Origin: Oscillospiraceae bacterium
GTDB lineage: Bacteria; Bacillota; Clostridia; Oscillospirales; Oscillospiraceae
DNA length: 7,529 bases
Direction: 5' to 3'
Assembly (NCBI GenBank): GCA_017409645.1
Contig: JAFQSI010000216.1
Span: forward strand, 1-7,529
The notes below the pieces were generated by a model. The model was not told the DNA's origin and made no database searches. It saw only the letters and a list, made by a program, of their open reading frames with translations. Below, one piece after another: positions 1-5,724 of this stretch (the stretch's first letter is position 1; every line of letters begins with the position of its first letter). Made by a program: the position numbers and the translations under genes.

Positions 1-101
1 CAGCGTTTTTCGGATTTTCCGAAGGAAAATAAGCCTGTTTTCGCCTTACGGCGACAGATTTTGCTTTACAAAATCTGCGGGCGATCAAGGATCGCCCCTA
101 C
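1..101. repeat. Multi-hairpin dispersed repeat, copy 1 (left end outside the window)
   Basis: This stretch aligns with the complete copy at 1536-1671 with small substitutions and indels, including an identical run through the attttcc/ggaaaat hairpin. Seen stems are 14-20 with 24-30, 42-45 with 50-53, 55-63 with 69-77 (9 bp), and 79-86 with 90-97 (8 bp). It ends in CCCCTAC at 95-101, the same terminus as copy 2. The final stem has a different sequence from copy 2 but still pairs, so the structure appears conserved. No coding capacity is evident. The left terminus lies outside the window. Confidence 0.85.
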
Positions 102-123
102 GAGTACCTTTTTCGACAAGCTG

Positions 124-150
124 AAGTGCGCACAATCGTGCGCACTTTTT
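124..150 (+). terminator. Strong hairpin with T-run reading rightward
   Basis: A perfect 10-bp stem (124-133 with 138-147) has a 4-nt loop and, with the two closing Ts of the stem, is followed by TTTTT on the plus strand. Read rightward it resembles a Rho-independent terminator, but no plus-strand gene is visible to its left, where the repeat runs off the window. It also lies about 28 bp past the stop of the minus-strand HAD gene. On that strand only two Ts follow the stem, so it would be a weak terminator or a 3'-end-stabilising hairpin there. Confidence 0.5.
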
Positions 151-174
151 GGGTATCGTCCTGCTTCGGAAGGG

Positions 175-849
175 TCAGAGCAGCTCCATTACGTCGAGCA
201 GGGAGTCCGCTCTGGCGAAGCAGCGCGACAGGGTCACATCGTCGGGCTGGTCCTGGTCCGGGACGAAGACGCCCATGCACCCGGCCCGCCAGGCGGCCTC
301 CAGGCCGGTGGGGGAGTCCTCGATGGCGAGACACTGTTCCGGAGCCACGCCGATGGCGGCGGCACCGGCCAGGTAGATGTCCGGGAAGGGCTTGCCGTTG
401 GGCACATCCTTACCAGAGCATAGGGCGGTGAAGCCCTCCAGGATGCCCAGACGGCCCAGACGCTCCCGGACCACGGCCAGGGCCGAGGAGCTGGTGATGG
501 CGCAGGGGATGCCCTTCTCCTTCAGAAGCGCCAGCAGCTCCCGGATGCCGGGCTTCTCGTCCACGCCATGTTCGGCGATGTGGGCCTCCATCAGCTCGAT
601 CCGGTGGGCGCGGATCTCATCGAAATTTGCCGCGGGGCCGAAGAAGGCCTCCATTTTTTCGATGCCCTGCTCCCGCCGCAGGCTCCGCAGCTGCAGGGCC
701 TGCTCCCGGGTCATGGGAAAGCCCAGATCGGCGGCGGATTCCATCCAGAACCGGGTGAACAGCCGCTCGGAGTCGATGACCACGCCGTCCATGTCGAACA
801 GCACACCGGCCACCGGGGCGGCCACGTCAGGTTGCAGTATCTGGTACAT
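175..849 (-). CDS. HAD-superfamily phosphatase, beta-phosphoglucomutase-like subfamily
   Basis: This is a 224-residue cytoplasmic HAD hydrolase with all four motifs. Motif I is DMDGVVID with Asp19 as the expected nucleophile and Asp21 as general acid/base. Motif II is the ITSSS stretch around 118-122. Motif III is Lys153 in NGKPFPDIY, and motif IV is the acidic EDSPTG at 177-182. The helical cap between motif I and about residue 95 places it in the subfamily containing beta-phosphoglucomutases, sugar-phosphate phosphatases and phosphoglycolate phosphatases; the substrate cannot be read from the sequence. The start at 849 is chosen because GGAGG lies 7 bp upstream. An upstream in-frame ATG at 894 would add 15 residues encoded by a heptad repeat and has no comparable ribosome binding site. 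It lies downstream of a GH3 beta-glucosidase remnant, which fits a former sugar-use unit (inference). Confidence 0.9.
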   Translation of the reverse strand: MYQILQPDVAAPVAGVLFDMDGVVIDSERLFTRFWMESAADLGFPMTREQALQLRSLRREQGIEKMEAFFGPAANFDEIRAHRIELMEAHIAEHGVDEKPGIRELLALLKEKGIPCAITSSSALAVVRERLGRLGILEGFTALCSGKDVPNGKPFPDIYLAGAAAIGVAPEQCLAIEDSPTGLEAAWRAGCMGVFVPDQDQPDDVTLSRCFARADSLLDVMELL

Positions 850-868
850 ATCCTTTCCTCCATCCGAA

Positions 869-922
869 AGTGCTGAGTGCGGAATGATTTTCACTCTGCA
901 CTCAGCACTATGCCTTCAGCAC
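869..922. repeat. Heptad inverted repeat (AGTGCTG type)
   Basis: The left arm (869-887) and the inverted right arm (891-909) match at 17 of 19 positions around a 3-nt TTT loop, giving a long imperfect hairpin. The arms are built from 7-bp units such as AGTGCTG and AGTGCGG. A further half-unit (cagcact) sits at 917-923, against the stop codon of the GH3 remnant. The same heptad type recurs after sigG at 5654-5724. On the minus strand it forms most of the gap between the GH3 remnant and the HAD gene. It is not followed by a T-run on that strand, so it is not a canonical terminator. Confidence 0.85.
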
Positions 923-1312
923 TTAATAAGACAGTCCGAAGTTCAGCTCGTAGTAATTGCCGTTTGCATCCCGGTAGGCATAGGCCTTGCCGTTCTCGTC
1001 CTTCAGCTCAGCGGGCATGTACTGGTCCTTGTCATAGCCGGGGACGTCGTTGGGGCCCATGCGCCAGTCGGAGATGAACAACTGGCCGATCTTCTCGTCC
1101 ACGGTCATCAGCTTGACGTAGGCGGCAGCGCGCTCGGCGGGGGAGAGCCGCCAGTCGTTGACGGGGGAGACGACGCCGGAGCCGTCGATGTCCTTGAAGT
1201 ACAGACCGTCCTGCTCAATGATGCCGCGGGTCACGGTGGTGATGGTGGGGCCGTTGGGGTTGCGATAGGTCTTAAAGTTGTCAGATGCTTTGATTGCCTT
1301 GTAAGTACCCCA
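923..1312 (-). pseudogene. Remnant of a GH3 beta-glucosidase, apparently with its middle deleted
   Basis: The longest start-to-stop reading (GTG at 1234 to the stop at 923) gives 103 residues. The same frame stays open 26 codons further upstream to a TAA at 1313-1315, and that part also reads like protein (ending RNPNGPTITT). The IEQDGLYFKDIDGSG stretch, then NDWRLSPAERAAAYVKLMTVDEKIGQL, matches what I recall of the N-terminal start of clostridial GH3 glycosidases. Those enzymes are usually 700 residues or more. The last residues (ELKDENGKAYAYRD... NFGLSY) instead resemble a GH3 C-terminus, where an FGYGLSY-like end is typical. The simplest reading is that an internal deletion joined both ends and the N-terminus is also gone. 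No ribosome binding site supports the GTG. The catalytic Asp region is absent, so no glycosidase activity is expected. A small expressed protein cannot be excluded. Confidence 0.65.
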
Positions 1313-1440
1313 TTATTTGTTCACGTTCCCTGGGCCGGGGATGGACCATACAAAGAAAGTTTACCACAATTTTGCTGCAAAGGCAAGTCTGATTTGTTCA
1401 TACCGTGCAAAAAAGTTATCCTTTCAAAGGGTTTTCAGGC

Positions 1441-1451
1441 ATTATATAGCA
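1441..1451 (-). promoter_or_regulatory. Putative extended -10 promoter reading toward the GH3 remnant and HAD gene
   Basis: On the minus strand TG-C-TATATA (1451-1443) forms an extended -10, overlapping a TATAAT at 1446-1441. No good -35 is seen at 16-19 bp spacing. It lies just past the T-run of the recG terminator and is the only promoter-like site found upstream of the GH3 remnant and HAD gene. An AAAGGAT and a 26-codon reading frame starting MNKSDLPL follow downstream (stop before the GH3 remnant), perhaps the old gene start. Apart from this site, 1316-1469 shows nothing recognisable. Confidence 0.4.
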
Positions 1452-1469
1452 TAGCTACCTGATTTGTTG

Positions 1470-1498
1470 AAAAAAACAGCCGCCCGGATGGGCGGCTG
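1470..1498 (-). terminator. Rho-independent terminator, probably of recG
   Basis: A perfect 9-bp GC-rich stem (1477-1485 with 1490-1498, loop GGAT) is followed on the minus strand by seven Ts (1476-1470). It faces the right way for recG, whose stop is at 1695, but it is almost 200 bp away, and the hairpin repeat at 1536-1671 occupies most of that gap. Confidence 0.88.
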
Positions 1499-1535
1499 CG
1501 CAGATGGTCAAGGGATCCCATGCCGGGCATCCACT

Positions 1536-1671
1536 GTAGGGGCGGGTCATGACCCGCCCGCCGAAAAACGTAGTTTTTCGGATTTTCCGAAGGAAAATAA
1601 GTCATTTTTCGCCTGACAGCGAACAGATTTTGCGATGCAAAATCTGCGGGAGGGTCATGACCCTCCCCTAC
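1536..1671. repeat. Multi-hairpin dispersed repeat, copy 2 (complete, MITE-like)
   Basis: This non-coding element of 136 bp has terminal inverted repeats GTAGGGG (1536-1542) and CCCCTAC (1665-1671). Inside is a chain of stems. There is a perfect 20-nt palindrome at 1540-1559, a 9-bp stem (1561-1569 with 1573-1581) and a 7-bp stem (1582-1588 with 1592-1598). A 5-bp stem (1608-1612 with 1619-1623) and a 10-bp stem (1624-1633 with 1637-1646) follow, then a second perfect 20-nt palindrome at 1648-1667. Copy 1 at 1-101 shares this layout in the same orientation. Short size, terminal inverted repeats and lack of coding suggest a MITE-like element moved in trans. No clear target-site duplication is visible. 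Confidence 0.8.
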
Positions 1672-1694
1672 GGGTGCGTTTTGACACTTTGCGG

Positions 1695-3743
1695 TCAATT
1701 CATGGTCCCTTCGCTTCTTTCAAAAAGCGTCTGGATGCGGCTTCGGAGGGCCCTTGCTTCCGGAGTGTCGGCGGTGCCGTGGCGCTCGATCCAGTCAAGG
1801 CTCGCCTGCTGGGCGATGGTCAGGGTCTGCAGATCCGAGCCCAGGCTCGCCACCCGGAAGGCGGGCAGGCCCGACTGCCTGGAGCCGAAGAAATCGCCGG
1901 GGCCCCGCATTTTCAGATCCTCCTGGGCGATTTTAAAGCCGTCGGTGGTCCTGCAGAAGGCTTTGAGCCGCTGGAGCGTCTCGGGATTGCGGTTGTGGGA
2001 GGTCAGGATACAGTAGCTCTTGTCCTGTCCTCTGCCGACTCTGCCGCGGAGCTGGTGGAGCTGGGAAAGGCCGAAGCGGTCCGCGTCCTCGACGATCATC
2101 AGCGTAGCGTTGGGCACATCCACTCCCACCTCGATGACGGTGGTGGCCACCAGGATATCGGCGTTTCCTTTGGCGAATTCCGACATGACCCGCTCCTTCT
2201 CCGCGCCCTTCATCTGTCCGTGGAGGAGGGCCACCCGCAGGTCCGGGAAGACGGCGGTCTGGAGGGTCTCGGCCCATTCCGTGGCGGATTTCAGGCTCAT
2301 GCCGTCCGTCTCCTCCACGGCGGGGCATACGACGTATATCTGGTTGCCGCTGGCGGCATGCTTGCGGATAAAATTGTTGATCCGGGGCCGGTAGCTCTCA
2401 TTCACCAGGAAGGTGTCCACGGTCTGCCGCCCCGGGGGCAGCTCATCGAGAATGGACACATCCAGGTCCCCGTACATCAGCAGGGCCAGGGTCCTGGGGA
2501 TGGGGGTGGCGGACATGACCAGCAGGTGGGGGTCCTCGCCCTTGGCCGAGAGCTTTGAGCGCTGGCCCACGCCGAAGCGGTGCTGCTCATCGGTGATGAC
2601 CAGCCCCAGATCCGCAAAGACCGTCTTGTCGGTGACCAGGGCGTGGGTGCCCACGATGAAGTCCAGCTCCCCGGCGGCGATTTTTTCCCGGACCAGCTGC
2701 TTGTTTTTGGGGGTCAGGGAACCCGTCAGCAGCCCCACCCGGATGCCCAGGGGCTCCAGAAGCTTCGACAGCGATGCGTGGTGCTGCTCCGCCAAAATCT
2801 CCGTGGGGGCCATCATGGCCGCCTGGCGGCCGTTGGTGACGGCGGCATAGGCGGCGGCCGCGGCCACCATGGTCTTGCCGCTGCCCACATCGCCCTGGAC
2901 CAGCCGGTTCATGGGCGCGCCCCGGCGCAGATCGGCGCAGATCTCGTCGATGCACCGCTGCTGGGCACCGGTGAGCCGGAAGGGCAGGGCGGCGTAGAAG
3001 GGCGTCAGATTCAGATTTTCATAGGGCGGGCATTGCTTGTCTGCCCGTGCCGCCCGCATGAGACTCAGGCCCGCGGAGAAGACGAAGAACTCCTCGAAGA
3101 TCAGCCGCTTTTTCGCCTCCGCGGCCTCGGCCATGTCCCTTGGCTCGTGGATGGCCCGGTAGGCCTGCTCCGCCGGGAGGATGCCGTATTTCTCCCGGAT
3201 TTCCGGCGGGATGATCTCGGCGGGGGTGTCGCAGATGGCCATGGCCTGCCGGACCGCCTTCAGCACGGCGCCGTTGGTCAGACCCGCCGTCAGCGGATAG
3301 ATGGGCAGGACGCGGCGGGTGGTGACGGGCTGGGAGTCCAGGGTTTCGAAGGCGGGATTGGTCATGTTGTAGCCGATGAAATCCCCGCTGACGGCCCCGT
3401 AGAAGATATACTCCTGACCGTAATGGAGGTTTTCGGATACAAAGCGGCTGTTGAAGAAGGTCAGGTTCAGCCGGGCGGTGTGGTCGGCCACCTGCACCTT
3501 GGTGATGTCCAGACCCTTGCGGACGTGGGTGGTCCGGGGGGTGTTCATGACCATGGCCCGGAAGCAGGCGGGGACATCCACCTGCAATTTATCGATGGTG
3601 GTAAGCTGGGTCCGGTCCTCGTAGCCCCGGGGGAAATGGCAGATCAGATCCTCCAGCGTGCGGATATTCAGCGTCTCGAACTGCTTCGCCTTCGCAGGGC
3701 CGATGCCTTTTAATATGGTGATGGGATCGGATAAGCGGGCCAT
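1695..3743 (-). CDS. recG: ATP-dependent DNA helicase RecG
   Basis: RecG is a double-stranded DNA translocase that regresses stalled replication forks and branch-migrates Holliday junctions. The 682-residue product matches the usual family length. The N-terminal wedge/OB-fold region (about 60-150) follows a helix-hairpin-helix-like LKGIGPAKAK at 11-20. Helicase motifs are Walker A GDVGSGKT (284-291), PTEILA (313-318), DEQH (385-388), SATPIPRT (411-418), LLHGQM (507-512), TTVIEVGVDVPNA (534-546) and QLRGRVGRG (564-572). The C-terminal GPGDFFGSRQSG (614-625) fits the TRG translocation region. The start at 3743 is preceded by GGAGGTGA at good spacing. An earlier in-frame ATG at 3839 would translate promoter and heptad-repeat DNA and is rejected. 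It is a single-gene unit with promoter at 3811-3839 and probable terminator at 1470-1498. Arginine is often encoded by CGG, unlike in rpsB. Confidence 0.98.
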   Translation of the reverse strand: MARLSDPITILKGIGPAKAKQFETLNIRTLEDLICHFPRGYEDRTQLTTIDKLQVDVPACFRAMVMNTPRTTHVRKGLDITKVQVADHTARLNLTFFNSRFVSENLHYGQEYIFYGAVSGDFIGYNMTNPAFETLDSQPVTTRRVLPIYPLTAGLTNGAVLKAVRQAMAICDTPAEIIPPEIREKYGILPAEQAYRAIHEPRDMAEAAEAKKRLIFEEFFVFSAGLSLMRAARADKQCPPYENLNLTPFYAALPFRLTGAQQRCIDEICADLRRGAPMNRLVQGDVGSGKTMVAAAAAYAAVTNGRQAAMMAPTEILAEQHHASLSKLLEPLGIRVGLLTGSLTPKNKQLVREKIAAGELDFIVGTHALVTDKTVFADLGLVITDEQHRFGVGQRSKLSAKGEDPHLLVMSATPIPRTLALLMYGDLDVSILDELPPGRQTVDTFLVNESYRPRINNFIRKHAASGNQIYVVCPAVEETDGMSLKSATEWAETLQTAVFPDLRVALLHGQMKGAEKERVMSEFAKGNADILVATTVIEVGVDVPNATLMIVEDADRFGLSQLHQLRGRVGRGQDKSYCILTSHNRNPETLQRLKAFCRTTDGFKIAQEDLKMRGPGDFFGSRQSGLPAFRVASLGSDLQTLTIAQQASLDWIERHGTADTPEARALRSRIQTLFERSEGTMN

Positions 3744-3759
3744 GATGTCACCTCCGGGG

Positions 3760-3872
3760 GAATTGATAATTGAAAATTGAGAATTGAGAATGATCTTTCT
3801 TATGGTGTTTATTATAAACCATTGATTGGAGCAATACAATCATTTTCCATTCTCAATTATCAATTCTCCATT
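3760..3872. repeat. Heptad inverted repeat (GAATTGA type) enclosing the recG promoter
   Basis: The left arm (3760-3793) reads as successive 7-bp units GAATTGA, TAATTGA, AAATTGA, GAATTGA. The right arm (3841-3872), read on the other strand, carries GAATTGA, TAATTGA, GAATGGA. The two arms share an exact 14-nt word in inverted orientation. The 47-bp spacer between them contains the recG promoter. This recG-rpsT gap is much AT-richer than the genes around it. Confidence 0.85.
3811..3839 (-). promoter_or_regulatory. recG promoter (sigma-A type)
   Basis: On the minus strand TTGTAT (3839-3834) and a perfect TATAAT (3816-3811) are separated by 17 bp. Transcription should begin near 3804. The leader of about 60 nt then contains the left arm of the heptad repeat and the recG ribosome binding site. 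Confidence 0.75.
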
Positions 3873-3878
3873 AAAATG

Positions 3879-3907
3879 AAAAAACCCCTGCCGAAAGGTA
3901 CGGCAGG
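3879..3907 (-). terminator. Rho-independent terminator of rpsT
   Basis: A 7-bp stem CCTGCCG/CGGCAGG (3901-3907 with 3887-3893) with a 7-nt loop is followed on the minus strand by GG and then six Ts. It begins 26 bp beyond the rpsT stop and separates rpsT from recG. Confidence 0.9.
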
Positions 3908-3932
3908 AGATATTTTCAGAGAACACACTCTA

Positions 3933-4196
3933 TCAGGCCAGCTTGTTCATCTTCAGGGTCAGGCTGCTCTTCTTGCGGGCAGCGTTGTTCTTGTGCAGAA
4001 CACCCTTGACAACAGCCTGGTCAACAGCCTTGACAGCAACCTTGTAAGCAGCCTCGGCAGCGGCCTTGTCGCCGGAAACCAGAGCAGCGTCGAACTTCTT
4101 CAGGTTGGTCTTCAGCTCGGACTTGTTGGCCTTGTTCTTCTCGTAAGCGATCTTGGAAGAGATGACATCCTTCTTGGAGGACTTGATGTTGGGCAT
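3933..4196 (-). CDS. rpsT: 30S ribosomal protein S20
   Basis: S20 is a primary 16S rRNA-binding protein that helps assemble the 30S body. The 87-residue product has the typical S20 form: MPNIKSSKKD at the start, a lysine- and alanine-rich helical body, and the conserved KGVLHKNNAARKKSSL segment at 64-79. Length is normal for the family. The start is supported by AGGAGGTG located 6 bp upstream. The gene is monocistronic, with a strong promoter at 4260-4288 and a terminator at 3879-3907. It is transcribed away from the sigG side. Very regular codon choice (AAG, AAC, GCA/GCC) fits high expression. Confidence 0.97.
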   Translation of the reverse strand: MPNIKSSKKDVISSKIAYEKNKANKSELKTNLKKFDAALVSGDKAAAEAAYKVAVKAVDQAVVKGVLHKNNAARKKSSLTLKMNKLA

Positions 4197-4229
4197 GAGT
4201 TACACCTCCTGTTCTCTAAAATTACTTCC

Positions 4230-4244
4230 GGGCATAGAATGCCC
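4230..4244 (-). other. Small hairpin in the rpsT leader
   Basis: GGGCAT and ATGCCC form a 6-bp stem with a 3-nt loop in the rpsT 5' leader of about 57 nt, upstream of the ribosome binding site. It could stabilise the message or be part of an S20 feedback site, but nothing in the sequence proves this. Confidence 0.4.
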
Positions 4245-4259
4245 TTTATGCAGAAACAG

Positions 4260-4288
4260 ATTATACCGTACTTTCCCCAAGAAATCAA
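4260..4288 (-). promoter_or_regulatory. rpsT promoter (sigma-A type)
   Basis: On the minus strand TTGATT (4288-4283), a 17-bp spacer and a perfect TATAAT (4265-4260) give a strong housekeeping promoter, with the transcript starting near 4253. The same two hexamers and spacing occur at the rpsB promoter. Confidence 0.85.
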
Positions 4289-4485
4289 CCCCTTTTTCAA
4301 AAAAATTCGCGGCATCCTCCATTTTGGCCCGGGGGTCTGGCGATCAGACCGGAGATGCTGTCAAGTGGCAGTTTTGAACAAATTTTGGCCCCGGCGAAAA
4401 CCGTTGCGAAACTGCACAATTTGTCGGAATCCGGTACGGTGATTATGTAAACCGTTCAGAAGATCCGCGCTCCGGAGCGGCTGGC

Positions 4486-4613
4486 TGTGGAATGTGGAAA
4501 AGTCCTGTGGACAAAGTTGTGGAGAATGTGGAAAACCACCGCTTATCAACAGTTATTTGTTCCACAAAAGGGCTGCGGAGGCTTGTGGAAAAACCTGTGG
4601 ACAATGTGGACAA
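4486..4613. promoter_or_regulatory. Cluster of DnaA-box-like nonamers (possible DnaA-binding cluster or origin-like site)
   Basis: Eight nonamers are one base from the box TTATCCACA or its complement TGTGGATAA. Seven are TGTGGAnAA, starting at 4493, 4506, 4518, 4527, 4584, 4596 and 4605; one is TTATCAACA at 4543. Weaker sites start at 4486 and 4558. Start-to-start spacings of 12 then 9 bp occur in both outer groups. The two inward sites of opposite orientation (4543, 4558) lie in the most AT-rich central part. The seven TGTGGAnAA sites all depart at the same box position (third base of TTATCCACA). The cluster lies in a gene-free gap of about 670 bp from which rpsT and sigG are transcribed divergently. 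The rest of the gap (4289-4485, 4614-4800) shows only a small hairpin at 4334-4350 and a repeated attttggcc at 4321/4382. Binding by DnaA is inferred. Confidence 0.65.
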
Positions 4614-4805
4614 CTGCCCCTTTTCCCACCTCCGGACGCTGATTACGTCACCGCAGCCATCCATGAAAACCCGGAGAAAATGGTCCCGCAGGTTGGCTTT
4701 TGTCACCTTTTCGGGGAAGTCGGATGGGGGTCGGATCCACCCTGACCCGACAAACTTTGTGAAAAACCGCCAAAGCTCGATGGCGTTCCTCCATTTCCAC
4801 GCCAT

Positions 4806-4833
4806 GTATCGATTTCCCGCTTTGGGAAATACT
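4806..4833 (+). promoter_or_regulatory. Sigma-F-like forespore promoter of sigG
   Basis: GGAAATACT (4825-4833) fits the sigma-F -10 consensus GGNNANAMT at every fixed position. GTATC (4806-4810) matches the -35 consensus GYWTA at four of five positions, with a 14-bp spacer. Transcription would start near 4840, leaving a leader of about 28 nt with the ribosome binding site at 4854-4859. In Bacillus subtilis sigG is transcribed by sigma-F, which supports the assignment. Confidence 0.65.
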
Positions 4834-4867
4834 GTGGGTGAAACTGACCAATCAGGAGGAACTTGCC

Positions 4868-5653
4868 ATGCAGGGAAAAGTGGAGATCTGCGGAGTCAAT
4901 ACGTCCCGCCTGGGGCTGCTGTCGGCCCAGCAGATGGACGAGCTGCTGCGGCGGAGCCGCCGGGGAGACGCCGATGCCCGGGAAAAGCTGATCGAGGGGA
5001 ATCTGCGGCTGGTGCTGAGCGTCATCCAGCGCTTCGACAAGCGGGGCGAGAGCCCGGACGACCTCTTTCAGGTGGGCTGTGTGGGTCTGCTGAAGGCCAT
5101 TGCCAATTTCGATCCGGACAAGAATGTCCGGTTTTCCACCTACGGTGTGCCCATGATCGCCGGGGAGATCCGGCGCTATCTGCGGGACAACTCCGCCATC
5201 CGGGTCAGCCGGAGCCTGCGGGACACCGCCTACCGGGTGCTGCAGTGCCGGGAGGCCCTGACCCTGCGGCTGGGCCGGGACCCGTCCCTGGACCAGATCG
5301 CCGCGGAGCTGGAGCTGCCCCGGTCCGAGATCAGCGCGGCCCTGGACGCCATCTCCGCGCCGGTGAGCCTGTACGACCCGGTCTTCACCGACGGCGGCGA
5401 CCCGCTGACGGTCATGGACCAGGTCCGGGATACCAAAAACACCGAGAGCAGCTGGCTGGAGCAGATCACCCTCCGGGAGGGCTTCCGGCGGCTGGGGGAC
5501 CGGGAAAAGCAGATCCTGAAGGCCCGCTTCTACGACGGCCGGACCCAGATGGACGTGGCAAGAGACATGCACATCTCCCAGGCGCAGGTGTCCCGCCTGG
5601 AAAAGGGCGCCATCTGCGAGCTGCGGAAATACGTCTCGGTCCAGGTGAGCTGA
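4868..5653 (+). CDS. sigG: RNA polymerase sporulation sigma factor SigG (late forespore)
   Basis: Sigma-G directs late forespore gene expression, including spore-protective and germination genes. The 261-residue product is close in length to B. subtilis SigG (260). The N-terminal KVEICGVNTSRL (4-15) is a SigG signature. Region 2 contains NLRLVLSVIQRF (45-56), DDLFQVGCVGLLKAI (64-78) and the -10-recognition segment FSTYGVPMIAGEIRRYLRDN (89-108). Region 3 starts at IRVSRSLRD. DGGDPLTVMDQV (175-186) is also SigG-like. Region 4.2 has the helix-turn-helix TQMDVARDMHISQAQVSRLEKGAI (226-249). The ATG at 4868 is chosen because AGGAGG lies 8 bp upstream; the GTG at 4838 lies near the inferred transcription start and is unlikely. 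A sigma-F-like promoter precedes it. The sigE gene that often lies next to sigG is not in the visible upstream DNA. A heptad inverted repeat begins directly at the stop codon. Confidence 0.97.
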   Translation: MQGKVEICGVNTSRLGLLSAQQMDELLRRSRRGDADAREKLIEGNLRLVLSVIQRFDKRGESPDDLFQVGCVGLLKAIANFDPDKNVRFSTYGVPMIAGEIRRYLRDNSAIRVSRSLRDTAYRVLQCREALTLRLGRDPSLDQIAAELELPRSEISAALDAISAPVSLYDPVFTDGGDPLTVMDQVRDTKNTESSWLEQITLREGFRRLGDREKQILKARFYDGRTQMDVARDMHISQAQVSRLEKGAICELRKYVSVQVS

Positions 5654-5724
5654 AGTGCTGAGTTCTGAGTGCTGAGGGCTGAGTTAGGCGATCATTCAGC
5701 ACTCAGCACTCTGCACTCAGAACT
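5654..5724. repeat. Heptad inverted repeat (AGTGCTG/AGTTCTG type) after sigG
   Basis: The left arm (5654-5685) reads AGTGCTG, AGTTCTG, AGTGCTG, AGGGCTG, AGTT. The right arm (5695-5724), read on the other strand, gives AGTTCTG, AGTGCAG, AGTGCTG, AGTGCTG. The arms can pair over about 25 bp with few mismatches around a short loop. It starts immediately after the sigG TGA. No T-run follows, so it is at best an mRNA 3'-end hairpin. It shares its heptads with the repeat at 869-922. Confidence 0.88.

Noticed and set aside
869..922. Heptad arrays considered as CRISPR repeats
   Set aside because: There are no regularly spaced identical repeats with unique spacers and no cas genes; the units are tandem and inverted.
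377..1462. Long plus-strand open frame across the HAD gene and GH3 remnant
   Set aside because: It is antisense to a well-supported HAD gene, has low-complexity composition, no ribosome binding site and no recognisable family features.
1540..1667. GGGTCATGACCC palindromes considered as operator sites
   Set aside because: They occur only as stems of the dispersed element and are replaced by a different paired stem in copy 1, so structure explains them better than a regulator site.
1635..3713. Two long plus-strand open frames opposite recG (1635-2558 and 2580-3713)
   Set aside because: They are Gly/Gln/Asp-rich shadows caused by high GC in recG; the minus-strand reading contains every RecG motif.
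4416..4428. Possible Spo0A box (TTTGTCGGAAT) upstream of the DnaA-box cluster
   Set aside because: It is a single imperfect match to TTTGTCGAAAA, not positioned near a recognised promoter.
4443..4805. Minus-strand open frame of 120 codons in the rpsT-sigG gap
   Set aside because: Its STLSTGFSTS-like repeats are just the translated DnaA-box nonamers; there is no ribosome binding site and no protein-like pattern.
4703..5572. Minus-strand open frame of 289 codons opposite sigG
   Set aside because: It is antisense to sigG, with biased composition and no family features.
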